Shown here piece after piece: positions 10,070 to 19,717 of a stretch of 64,000 nucleotides of DNA. The stretch's first letter is position 1. Every line of letters starts with the position of its first letter. The notes beneath the pieces were generated by a model. That model made no database searches, was not told the origin of the DNA, and saw nothing but the letters and a program-made list of their open reading frames with translations. The translations under genes and the position numbers were made by a program. Source of the DNA: Crotalaria pallida (Eukaryota > Streptophyta > Magnoliopsida > Fabales > Fabaceae); NCBI GenBank assembly GCA_037953625.1, contig CM075650.1:21953501-22017500 (forward strand), given 5' to 3'.

Positions 10070-12811
10070 TGTAATATCCCGAGTTTTAATTCCAAGAGTA
10101 ATTAGAATAATGATAAGATTGGAAGTAAGGATTATTCTAAAAAGGATTTAAAATGATGGATTAGGCGTTCTTTGAATGCCATAAATGAGTCAAGGAGCAT
10201 TGGCATCAGAAAGGAAATTTAAAGAAGACCAAACGAGTGTTAAAATCGATGTTTTCGGTGTTATAAACACCCTATATTAGGAAATTTAAAATAAAAGATT
10301 TACAACTCTAAACACAAATTCCATCGTTGGATATGAAGATTAGTATGTAGGGAAGCTTGCTTTCAAATTTGAGCAAGATCCGACGATTAACGAAGAAGTT
10401 ATGGCGATTTGAAAGCAAGAAGAAAATAAAAGGAAAATAGGAAAAAATAAAAAGGCAAGTAGCAGTGGTTACTCGAGTAGTGCATGGACTACTCGAGTAC
10501 CACGAGTCTGCAGAGAGAAAAATAAAGCAATGGAGAGTGTTCATTTTCCTCCCTTCTTCCTCATTCACTCCACCTTTGTTTTCTCTCTCTAGGGCACGAA
10601 ATCCTCCCCTTTCTCTCTCTAAATTCCACTTGAAATCATCCTTCCAACCCATAATAAACCAATAATCATCATCCCCATCACATTTAAACACCCAATCCTT
10701 CCTTCAACCTCTCAATTTTCCTCTCTCAAGTCATGGCCAAGGGTTAGGGTTCAACACCCATTCTTGATTTCCACCATTTCAAGCTCAAGGTAAGATGATT
10801 CAAGCTTTCCCTCATCTCCTCCTTAGTGTTGTACGAATTTTCCCTCACAATCTCTAACTAATTTTACTTCTTTTGTTTCATGGTCCATTTTCTCTCTCCT
10901 CCATAGCTTGGAGCTTTCTCTCTCTACAAGGTTAAGGTAAGAAGGTTATGTTACCTTAGCTTAGGGAGTAGGTTCTCTTTGGTTATAGTGATGAGTAGGG
11001 GTAGAGGGATGAGTAGAATACAACACCTTAGGGAAGTTGATATGGTCAATAAGAGGAGTATTAAGTAAAAGAGAAAGAACCCATTTGTAGTGTATGAAAA
11101 TAAGTATATATGATTATGGTTAGATAAGGAATGATTGACTAAGTAGATAATAAATTAGGAAGTGATAAGAATAATTAAGTTGACTATTTATAAGGAAAAT
11201 ATAAAAGAAATAAGGATAAATAACAGAGTGAAAATATATAGAAACTTAAGAAGTAAGATAAAAGAATAAGAAGTAAGAGATAAAACGGAAAGTGATACTA
11301 AGGAAAATAATAATGATAATAGAGTTTGAAGTCGATAAAGAAAAGAAACTTGTTGTACGCTTGTAAAGATATGGAGATTTATGATAGAAATAGAATATGA
11401 CAATATAGGGATAATTGAGAGGTAGACAAAAGAAAAGGAAAGCGTTAGTGGTAGACTTGTTTTAATATAAGTTGATGATGGATAACAAATATGGGAAATA
11501 TAAAGATATGTATGCTAAGTGAAAATGACGAATGTATGCTAAGTGAAAATAATGAATGTATGCTAGGGGAATGACGATTGTTGTAGAGAATGACTTGATT
11601 TGAATGTTGATAATGAATAATGTGATTAATAAATGAATATGTTAAGAACTCTGGAGCATAGAATGGAATTAGAAGGAAATTAAGAACTGAATGAACTAGT
11701 AATGAGTGTACTAATTGAATAAGGGAACTATATTGCTAATGTGAGAAGGACCACCTATCAAGGTGTGTGGATGTAGGATTGTGAAAAGATAAATTATGAT
11801 GTGTATGATTGAGTATGTATAAGGGACCCTCCCATTGGGAGTGTGAATGTGTATATAAATGGACCCTCCATAGCGGAGCGTGTATATAAATGAACCCTCC
11901 ATAGCGGAGCGTGTATATAAATGGACCCTCCATAGCGGAGCATGTATATAAATGTACCCTCCATAATGGAGCGTGAATAATGGACCCTCCCGTAGTGAGT
12001 GTGAATATAATTGAATAATGGACCCTCCCGTAGGGAGTGTGAATATATGTGAATGAGTATTATGGACCCTCCTTCATGGAGTGTGTAATAGGTAATAGGA
12101 CCCTCCAAGATGAAGTGTGTAACATGTAAATAGGACCCGCCCTAGTGGTGTGTGAAGAAATGATATTAGGACCCACCGAAAGGTGAGCGAAAGATAAGAA
12201 AAGAATGAAAAGATTAGAAAGGCATATGGAAAAGATAAGAAAGATTGATATAAATAAAAAGGAAAGTGGGATAGTATACGAATGTGGTATTTTGGCATAG
12301 TGTAGGAACTTGGTTTATTACTATGCTTTTGTAGAAGCTATATTTCTAAGTTCTGTGTAATGCTACCCTTCTTGTCATTTTTTACAGGTACCGAGGCAGA
12401 GCATGCACTAGTCGTGGCCGAGCAGGTTGTGGAGTGTGAATATTGGGGGTGGGACCATATGTTGGTATGAGGTTCTTAAATGAACTTTTGACGTGTGTAT
12501 ATATATATATATGCACGCTATGTATTATCTTTTGGGGATCAAACTATTTTGTATCTTATTTATTATTTTGGAAATGAAGTATTTGAATTCAATGTATTAT
12601 ATTTTGCCCTGCTGGCATACTGTTTGATTATATGAAAGTGTTAATACAGGTTTTCAGGTTAAACACATACTTTTGGGAAGTCCCTAAAACAAAGTAAACT
12701 CCGTCCGATTTTACGGAGATTTTTATAAGGTAATATGTGTTTTAAAAGAAATTTTCAAGTCACTAAACCTATTCGGGGTAATTAGTATATTAATTAAGAT
12801 AGGATGTTACA
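10070..12811 (+). mobile_element. Solo LTR nested inside another solo LTR
   Basis: Begins TGTAATATCCC and ends GGATGTTACA, with a perfect TTATG target duplication at 10065-10069 and 12812-12816. It is the same family as the inverted LTR at 4841-8303. Visible landmarks: a long palindrome with two ACTCGAGT cores at 10472-10500, a donor-like AAG|GTAAGA at 10787-10795, a hairpin array at 11829-12192, an acceptor-like TTTTTTACAG|GTACCGAG at 12378-12395, and an AT microsatellite near 12501-12513. It contains no protein-coding region. Confidence 0.92.
11829..12192 (+). repeat. Hairpin array with varied, paired stems
   Basis: Eleven units of 12-13 nt, each preceded by GGACC or a close variant, form short inverted repeats: CTCCCATTGGGAG, CTCCATAGCGGAG (three times), CTCCATAATGGAG, CTCCCGTAGTGAG, CTCCCGTAGGGAG, CTCCTTCATGGAG, CTCCAAGATGAAG, CGCCCTAGTGGTG and CACCGAAAGGTG. 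The stem changes from CTCC/GGAG to CGCC/GGTG to CACC/GGTG, so both sides change together. The last has a GAAA (GNRA-type) loop. Units correspond, inverted, to those in the LTR at 4841-8303. Confidence 0.85.
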
Positions 12812-12851
12812 TTATGCTCCAGTTTACGAGGGTTATTCCTTTATACTAGTT

Positions 12852-12990
12852 ACGCTGGGAGAAGGAAGCCTGTAAGTCGAATACGCCGGGAGATGGGAAC
12901 CTATAAGTTGTGAGTGTTGGGCGAAGGAAGCCCGTAAGTCCTATACGCTGAGCGAAGGAAGCTCGTAAGTCAAGAGTGTTGAGCGAAGGA
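12852..12990 (+). repeat. Second type of hairpin array (GAAGGAA loops)
   Basis: Five units about 29-31 bp apart in the outer LTR. Units 3 to 5 read GGGC-GAAGGAA-GCCC, GAGC-GAAGGAA-GCTC and GAGC-GAAGGAA-GCTC; units 1 and 2 are weaker, GGG/CCT stems around AGAAGGAAG and AGATGGGAA. A TACGC or GTGTT lead-in precedes each and GTAAGTC usually follows. The stem change GG to GA is matched by CC to TC on the other arm. Confidence 0.8.
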
Positions 12991-13564
12991 AGCTCGTAAG
13001 TCTTACCTCCCTCCAAACTGTGATGCCCAGGAATATTATTGAAATTAGCATGCATCATGCCACTAATGACAAGATTAATGTTTGAATAAAAAGGGTTTGA
13101 TATATCTATATGCATAATGTGAACTATTTGTTATATGTGATTGTAAGTTTTTAGCCTCTGTTATTTATCATTCGTTTTAAAGTGATTAACTATGACTTAC
13201 CCCCTACCTGCCCTTGTGTGTAGGTAATGATGTTGCATTCCCTAATGAGAGGGAGTAGTGTTGGTGGCTTATTAGCCAATTTCCCTAAAGGAGTATGGAA
13301 TTGATTATTCAATACCTATTTCCTTATTATCCTTTGGATTTGGAACCATGTTGCGGGTTATAGTTGGTGTCTTGATTTAATAACTCGGAGTAATTTTATT
13401 TGAACCATTGTTGTAATATTTTGAATATTTGGTGTTGTAATATTTATTTAAATGTTATTTGCTTTCGTATCGATTAATTAAGTTGAAACCATTTCGAGAA
13501 AAATTATTCTCACTATTTTTAATAAGTAAAATAAATGGGTAGAAAGATGGGTTGTTACAGATTG

Positions 13565-14168
13565 CATGTGATTGGTGTTAATGGTTGTTGCCTTGATTGC
13601 ACGTAGCTTGAAAGATGAAGATAAGGGACAGAGATGGTGGCGTTGAGGAGGGAAAGAAGAGCAGATAAGTGAGGGCATAAGAGATGGGAGGCGTTGATGA
13701 GGGAGTGAAGAGAAGAGAAGTGAGGGAGCTTGATTTGGGACTGAGAGATTATTGATGGAGAGAAGATTAAGTGCTCAATGAGAAAGAAGATAGAATGAAA
13801 AACTGATCAGGGAGAAGGAGTTGGTGAATGGGTGGCTCTAAAATGAAGATAAAATGAGAAAGAGGTGGCTAAATTAAACTCGATTACGTGTTTATCAGTA
13901 GAAGAGTACATGAATTGGGCTACAAGTGGGCTAAGTTAAAATGAATACATAAAAATATATTAAATTGTGTAAAAAAAATATATAAGAAATGTATTTTTAG
14001 TTTATGAAATTTTAAATGTATTATAATAAGTTTATGATATTTTAAATGTATTATTATAATTATTAATAATCATTACTAATTTGAATTTATGATATTTTAT
14101 GTTTTTAAGTTTATGGGGAAAATTTTTTAAAAAAAATAGTCATTGAAAAATAAAAAAATTATTCAAAA
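13565..14168. other. Right part of the Tourist-like element
   Basis: Purine-rich (GA-rich) sequence at 13610-13860 followed by very AT-rich sequence. I see no gene. Confidence 0.5.
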
Positions 14169-14642
14169 GAGTTAATAGTCACATAGGTTCTTTCAAAAAA
14201 AAAAAATAGTCACATAGGTCCCCGAAAGATACCAATGGAATCAGTTAGGTCCCTGAAAGATTAGTGGAATATCTTAAACCCCCAAAGATCATTTTGGAAT
14301 CAGTTAGGTCCCTGAAAGATTTTTGGAATCTCTTAAACCCCCAAAGATCAATTTGGCATCACATTAGTCCCCCATGAGGGACCTAACGGGATCCCATGTG
14401 ACATATTAAATGCTTTGTTGGCCCAAACGTGACACGTTCGTATCATTCCAACATCGCATTGGGGCTGACAAAGCATTTAACGTGCAATGTAGAATTACGT
14501 CAGGTCCATCTTGGCGAAATTGAATGGGGGGACTAATGTGACGCCAAAGTGATCTTTGAGGGGTTTAAGAGATTCCACAAATCTTTCAGGGACCTAACCG
14601 ATTTCACAGATATCTTTCAGGGACCTATGTGACTATTAACTC
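14169..14642. mobile_element. Mutator-type MITE with long inverted ends
   Basis: Ends GAGTTAATAGTCACATAGGT on the left and its complement on the right (14623-14642). Flanked by the 10-bp direct repeat TTATTCAAAA at 14159-14168 and 14643-14652, in the 8-11 bp range of Mutator or hAT elements; the exact boundary can shift by one or two bases. Sub-terminal copies of GGTCCCTGAAAGAT, some inverted, lie inside. No coding capacity. Confidence 0.85.
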
Positions 14643-15064
14643 TTATTCAAAATGTAGTTAATTTTTTGCGGTAAAAAAATTTGGTTAGTTGATGGTGTTT
14701 ATATTTATAATAAAATATTAGGAGTGTGGGACAAATAGTGGGACCCATTTATGAACGAAAAGTAGGTTCATGGGTTGAGTGAAAATATGGTTGAGGTTCT
14801 TAATGATTCTTAGAGTATAAAAAGATGTGAAAAATAATAAAATAATGTGTGGGGTCCATTTAAAAACGAAAAATCCGTTCACGGATGGAGATGCTGTTAC
14901 ACCAGAGAAACAAAATCAAAAATATACACCCCTTGCAACATCCTATGCCAATATTTATTAGCAGACTCTTTACATTTGAAATAGGGGGTTTTTATTTTGC
15001 CACCCCATGCTCTATGGTTGCCATCCCAAATATTAAAATAATACCCATCATGCCCTTTTAAAAA
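14643..15064. other. AT-rich spacer between the MITE and the transposase element
   Basis: Right end of the Tourist-like element to 14896, then sequence with no gene. GGGGGTTTTTATTTTGCCACC at 14983-15003 may be near the left end of the MULE that follows, but no matching right end was found. Confidence 0.4.
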
Positions 15065-15079
15065 AAACAAAATTTAACA

Positions 15080-15312
15080 CGGGTCGTAAGGGGGCACTAC
15101 GACCTACAGGTCGTAACACACCCTTGCGACCCTTTTAAAAACTCAATTTTAATACAGGTCGTAAGCAGCACATATTTTAGAAAGGATCATAAGCAGGTGC
15201 TACGACCAGCAGGTCGTGATACCTGCTTACGACCCGTATTAAAATTGTGTTTTGAAAAGGGTCGTAAGGGGGTATGACGACCTGGTGGTCGTAGTGACCC
15301 CTTACGACCCGT
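15080..15312 (+). repeat. Three large GGTCGTA/TACGACC hairpins upstream of the MULE transposase
   Basis: Three palindromes of about 50 bp lie one after another at 15081-15132, 15184-15235 and 15258-15309. Each begins GGGTCGTAAG or a close variant, has an inner TACGACC..GGTCGTA turn, and ends in a CTTACGACCC-type sequence. The middle of the stem differs between copies (AAGGGGG, AAGCAGGT, AAGGGGGT on the left) with a corresponding change on the right (CCCTT, ACCTGCTT, ACCCCTT). A related pair lies at 15580-15642 inside the first intron of the gene. Confidence 0.8.
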
Positions 15313-15579
15313 GTTAAATCCTTGTTTTTTCTTATATAAGCCCCTTGATACCTGAAATTGATACCTAAAATTGTTTTTACCAAATCTTATACTTCATCAT
15401 ACAAAAACGTTGGTTTTAATGGCTGCGGTTGAACCTGAATTCCAAGGTAATTTTCAAATTTCATTCACAGAGTTTAGTTAGGATTAATGTTTTCAATAAT
15501 TTATTGTATCCTAATTGATGAATTATTATGGGTTGTTTGTTTATTTAATTTTTAAAAAAAAATTGTAAAATTTTTACGA

Positions 15580-15642
15580 GGTCGTAACCCAGTGTTACGA
15601 CCAGTGTTTTATGTTGAAGTCGTAACACTGGCTTACGACCCG
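15580..15642 (+). repeat. GGTCGTA inverted repeat in intron 1 of the MULE gene
   Basis: Left arm GGTCGTAACCCAGTGTTACG.. at 15583 and right arm GTCGTAACACTGGCTTACG.. near 15619 pair with only a couple of mismatches. The outer TACGACC/GGTCGTA parts equal those of the upstream hairpins; the inner stem (CCCAGTGTTA/TAACACTGGC) is new. Confidence 0.75.
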
Positions 15643-16097
15643 TGTTTTTTTTAGGGTCGTAACCATGTGTTACGACTTGTTTTTTTTTTTTGTTTTTTTT
15701 AATTTTTTTTTATAATCCCTTTTTTTTATTATTATTATTAATAATTTTTGTTTATTTTAAATATCTAATATAACATTTTTTTTATTAAAATCCTAATATT
15801 ACATTTTTATTCTAATTTTATAATATAACTTCTTTTTATTCTAAAGTTCTAATATATAATTTTTTTATGCTAAATTTGTAATACAACCTTTTATGTTAAT
15901 TTTAAATTCCTATAACACTTTTTTTTTAATTCTTTATTTTAAATTCCTAATGTAACATTGTTTTTTTATTTTAAATTCATAATGAAACATGTTTTTTTCA
16001 TATTTTTTATTTTAAATTCCTTTTAACATGTTATTTTTAATTTTTTAATTTTAAATCCTAATATAACTTTTCTTTTCATTTAACAATATTATTGCAG
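15643..16097. other. T-rich remainder of intron 1 of the MULE gene
   Basis: Very AT-rich sequence with many near-repeats of TTTTAAATTCCTAATATAAC, ending in the acceptor TATTGCAG at 16090-16097. The repetition suggests slippage-type expansion of a short AT unit. Confidence 0.6.
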
Positions 16098-19000
16098 ACT
16101 ATAGTGATGACTTTTCACATAATAAGATTTTTGCAAGTAGAGACGAATTGATCCGTTGGGTTCAAGCTGTTGGAAAAGAACAAAAACATGTGATCGTTAT
16201 ATTTCGGTCAGACACAGGTGGAGGGACGTATAAGAGAAGACCTAGGGTGTTTTTGGCTTGCGAAAGAAGTGGAAAATATAGGAAAAGAACAAAAGGTGAG
16301 GTTATGTGTGTATCCAGTACTCGCAAGTCTGAATGCCCTTTCAGGATTAATACTTGGGATCTTGGTAATGAAAAAGGTTGGATGCTTTTGGTCAAATGTG
16401 GCGTCCATAATCACAAACCATGTGAAAGCTTGGAGGGTCATTATGGTAGGCCAACCAAAGAGGAAAAGGAGTTAATCGATAACTTGACAAAGGCAGGGGT
16501 CAAACCGAAGGAAATTCTCATTAGTTTGAAAGAACGGAACAAGAACAACACTACTACTTTGAGACAAGTGTACAATCAACGTCAACGATTTAGAAAAAGT
16601 ATCAGACATCCCAGGACCCAGATGCAGCATTTATTACACAGATTGACTTCTTCTGGATATGTGACAAAGTATGTAAAAGACGAAGAAAGTGATGTGGTCA
16701 AGGCCATTTTTTGGGCACATCCAAGTGGAATAACATTATTACATTTGTTCGGTATTGTTCTTGTTATGGATAGTACCTACAAAACAAATAGATACAGATA
16801 TCCGCTTCTTGAGATCGTAGGTCAAACATCGACAGAGAAGACGTTCCATGTTGCCTTTTGTTATATGGAGGCTGAAAAGGCTTCCTACTTCACATGGGCT
16901 CTAGAGCAGCTTCGCAACTTGATTGAAAGTGATGATGTCATGCCTCAGATCATAGTGACTGATAAAGAAGATGCTCTGATTTTGGCAGTCAGGAAGGTAT
17001 TTCCAACCTCTACTCACTTGCTATGTAAGTTTCACATCTCAAAGAACGTGCAGTATAGAGTGAAGCAGAAGGTTTGTGAGACAAAAGATGAGACACCTAT
17101 AATGGACGCTTGGAAAGCAGTCATAGAATCTCGAGACTTGCAAGAGTATACAGATTATTTGAAAAAATTTAAGGATTTGTGTGGAATAATAATTTATGAG
17201 TACGTGGAACGTACTTACCTGCGACACAACAAGGAGAAATTTGTGGGTGTTTGGGTAAACCAATTGATGCATTTTGGTAATACCACAACTAATAGGTGAG
17301 TTAAAAAAACCCAAACATTTCTTTTATGTATATTTTAGTGATGTGTTTTTACCTATTGAGTTTTAAAATAATTGTGATAAACTTATTGTATATGTTTATT
17401 TTTTGTTTTATCAGGGTTGAGAGCGCTCATGCCACATTCAAGAGATTATTGAGAGATAGTCAGGGGGATATGTGCACCAGCTTTGAGGCAATGGAGAACA
17501 TGCTGGTATGTCAACATACGGATATTAAAGATTCTTTTGAAACTAGTATCACCAAGGTAGATCATCGTGTAAATAATGATTTCTACAAGGAGTTGCGTCA
17601 CTTTGCTCTCGCAATGCGTTAATACGTATTTGGGAGATCATGGAAAGTCTTCGCCAAACAAAAGGGGTAAGCTTATGTTGTGATTGCAGAATCAGAAGAA
17701 CTCACGGTCTACCATGCGAATGTGAACTTGCAAAATATTATAAAGAGGAAGTACCCATCCCTTTGGATGCAGTTCACGATTATTGGCGACGCTTGTCTTT
17801 TAATGAAAAAATAAAGACCTCTTTTTCACCAACAGATTTTGATCCAAAACCATACGTGGATGAGATATATCGTCAAGTAGAAGAATTAGATGATAAGGGT
17901 GTGCTTGAAAAGAAAAGATATTTTCAAAGATTACATGAGTTTGTGTATCCAACAACAACTTCAATGAAGCCCCCTAAGTATAAAGTGAAGACAAAAGGCG
18001 TTGTGAAGTGTAGTAGGAAGGAGGCAGCACATGAAAAATCTACAAAGCGTGAACCATCTCATTGGGAAGATGATGTCATGGAAGGTGCTTATCCATCTAA
18101 TGGATCTCAATCTAAAACAAAGGGTTCACAATCTACCAAGTCAAAAACAAAAGGGTCTCAATCTACAGGTGATTGTCAATTGTTATTTTTTATTCTTTGT
18201 TAATATGTTTTGTCAACTGTGATGATTTATTCTTCTCAAACTACAGGGTCCAATACAAAGGGTTCTCAAACAAACATGTCAACCAAAAGAAACCGTTCTA
18301 CAGAAACATATAATGCTTGGAGAACAATGTTGACAGCTTTCCCTGATGTGTTACACCAGTTCATTCACAAAATAATTAATGTCAAGTCTGATGGAAATTG
18401 TGGCTTCCGTGTCTTATCATTGTATAGATATGGCACAGAAGAAAACTACATGCTGATTCGACAGGAGGTTATAAAGGAGATGAGTAATAACAAAGTTCTG
18501 TATGCTGACATTTTAGGACAATCCTATTATGACAAAGCATATAATGCATTATATGTTGATGGATTAGGTGCTGTATCACAAGCAAAGTGGTTTGAGATTC
18601 CAGACATGGGACATGCAGTTGCTAATTTGTACAATGTTGGGCTAGTGACTATTTCGTCAACAACAGGTGAATGTCAAACGTTCTTTCCATATAGGACAAC
18701 TTTGGAAACAAGTGAAAAAAGAATTTGGGTGATGGGAAATATGCATAAAACACATTGGGTACAGGTAACATTCAATTCAATATATATAGTTTATAAAGTA
18801 TTTTAATTTGTGCGAATTACTAAGTTCACTTCAATTCACTTGCAGATTCATTGGAAAGAAGGTTCACCAATACCTCCAATATATGTAGGATGGTGGAGAA
18901 ATGCAAGTACGAGAGTCCTTGCATGGGAATCTCATTTTCAAGAACGTCTTCAAATGTTCAAACCATTTTTGCCTGAGCCTCACATTGAAGATGATGAGCC

Positions 19001-19145
19001 TGTTAATCTAGACGAAGAGGAAGAACACAAAGATCATATAAGAAGAATAAGAAGAATTGAAGATGATCAATACTCCCTTACTATTTTTTATTTTTTTTAC
19101 CACAATACTCCCTTATTATTTTGTTTTTTTACTTATTTTAAATAA

Positions 19146-19488
19146 TTTCTCATGAGATTTATTATTTTTGATATGTGTTTATTAGCAACATTTTAGTATT
19201 AATTCTTTTAAAAAATTGTTACTTTCCAATTAGTAATATTATCATAATTCAATATATAAACTACTTAATTAGTAAAAAATATGTTTTGATAATGCTACTT
19301 ATTAATGCTACTTAAAAATAATGCTACCTTATAAAATTTATTAATGCTACTTACCAAAATAATGATAATGGTTTTTATCATAAAAATAAATGAAACGCAT
19401 TTGAAAAGTACTAGTCACATCCATATACAAACTAATTAAGATATCTGATATAACATTAAAATCTCCAAAACTAAAAACTAAATCAATC
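19146..19488. other. AT-rich spacer with AATGCTACTTA repeats
   Basis: No gene. A short motif AATGCTACTTA(T/A) recurs three or four times at 19290-19350. Confidence 0.5.
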
Positions 19489-19695
19489 CTATTGGCGTCT
19501 TGCACGACGTGACCGTCCACCCCTCTGGCTTGATTCTGCATCATCATGAGTCGATCGACCACCTCTGCGCCCTCTCCCACGTACCCTTAAACCCTGAACA
19601 TCACGCATGGCAGGGGTGCTCGCATACAATCTAATGTCATGATGTACATCAGGGATGTATCCCCGATCCTGGTCTGCTATATCAACAAGTTGCAT
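19489..19695 (-). pseudogene. 3' tail of an unidentified gene, possibly a plant-mobile-domain protein
   Basis: A 68-codon frame on the minus strand, convergent to the MULE gene, reads a compact part (VDIADQDRG, IPDVHHDIRLYAS) and then an arginine/glycine-rich tail (RGRGRRGGR and SQRGGRSRRARRQ) before a stop. This resembles, from memory, the C-terminal tails of plant mobile domain proteins that travel with MULEs, but the fragment is too short to be sure. The upstream part is missing; the inverted-repeat element starting at 19718 lies immediately beside the break. Confidence 0.35.
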
Positions 19696-19717
19696 AATAC
19701 GAACTCCAGTGGATCAG

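Larger units (their letters stand above)
8340..13559 (+). mobile_element. Solo LTR (outer), itself split by a nested solo LTR
   Basis: Starts TGTAACACCC at 8340, ends TGTTACA at 13559, and is flanked by GATTG on both sides (8335-8339 and 13560-13564). Without the 2.74-kb nested LTR its own length is about 2.47 kb. It carries paired AATCGATT palindromes near 9650, a hairpin array at 12852-12990, and a splice-acceptor-like block CCCTTGTGTGTAG|GTAATG at 13211-13229 that matches the corresponding block of the LTR at 29894-33477. The plus orientation is inferred from that block. No coding sequence is supported. Confidence 0.9.
4432..14896. mobile_element. Tourist/PIF-Harbinger-like TIR element, disrupted by nested insertions
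   Basis: The left end reads GAGCATCTCCAGCGG and the right end, reverse complemented, CAGCATCTCCATCCG: short terminal inverted repeats sharing GCATCTCCA. Both ends are flanked by TTA (4429-4431 and 14897-14899), the usual 3-bp target duplication of PIF/Harbinger and Tourist elements. No transposase is visible, so it was non-autonomous. Its own DNA is 4432-4840, 8309-8334 and 13565-14896; the rest is solo LTRs at 4841-8303 and 8340-13559 and a MITE at 14169-14642. The TIR match is short, so the family call is tentative. Confidence 0.55.
15419..19145 (+). pseudogene. Mutator-like (MULE) transposase with C-terminal OTU-type protease domain, one frameshift
   Basis: Proposed exons: 15419-15446 (ATG, phase 1), 16098-17295, 17415-18168, 18247-18764 and 18846-19145, all with GT-AG borders in matching phases. 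Order: FAR1/WRKY-like zinc region (Cys and HNH residues, about 60-115), MULE transposase core with Asp234 in VMDSTYK, Asp298 in VTDKEDAL and a CKFH motif (319-322), SWIM-like segment (CDC..HGLPCEC near 17676-17735), a KGSQS-rich linker, then an OTU-like domain with DGNCGFR (Cys codon 18399-18401) and THW (His codon 18753-18755). One base is missing near 17605: the frame changes between HFAL and SRNALI, and the original frame stops at 17620. Known families: MULE transposases cut and paste DNA; OTU proteins are usually deubiquitinases. The joint architecture is read from exons, not from a transcript. Confidence 0.8.

Noticed and set aside
16208..16441. Minus-strand and out-of-frame open frames over the MULE and chromovirus coding regions
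   Set aside because: They are shadows of the plus-strand coding regions, which carry the recognised domains.
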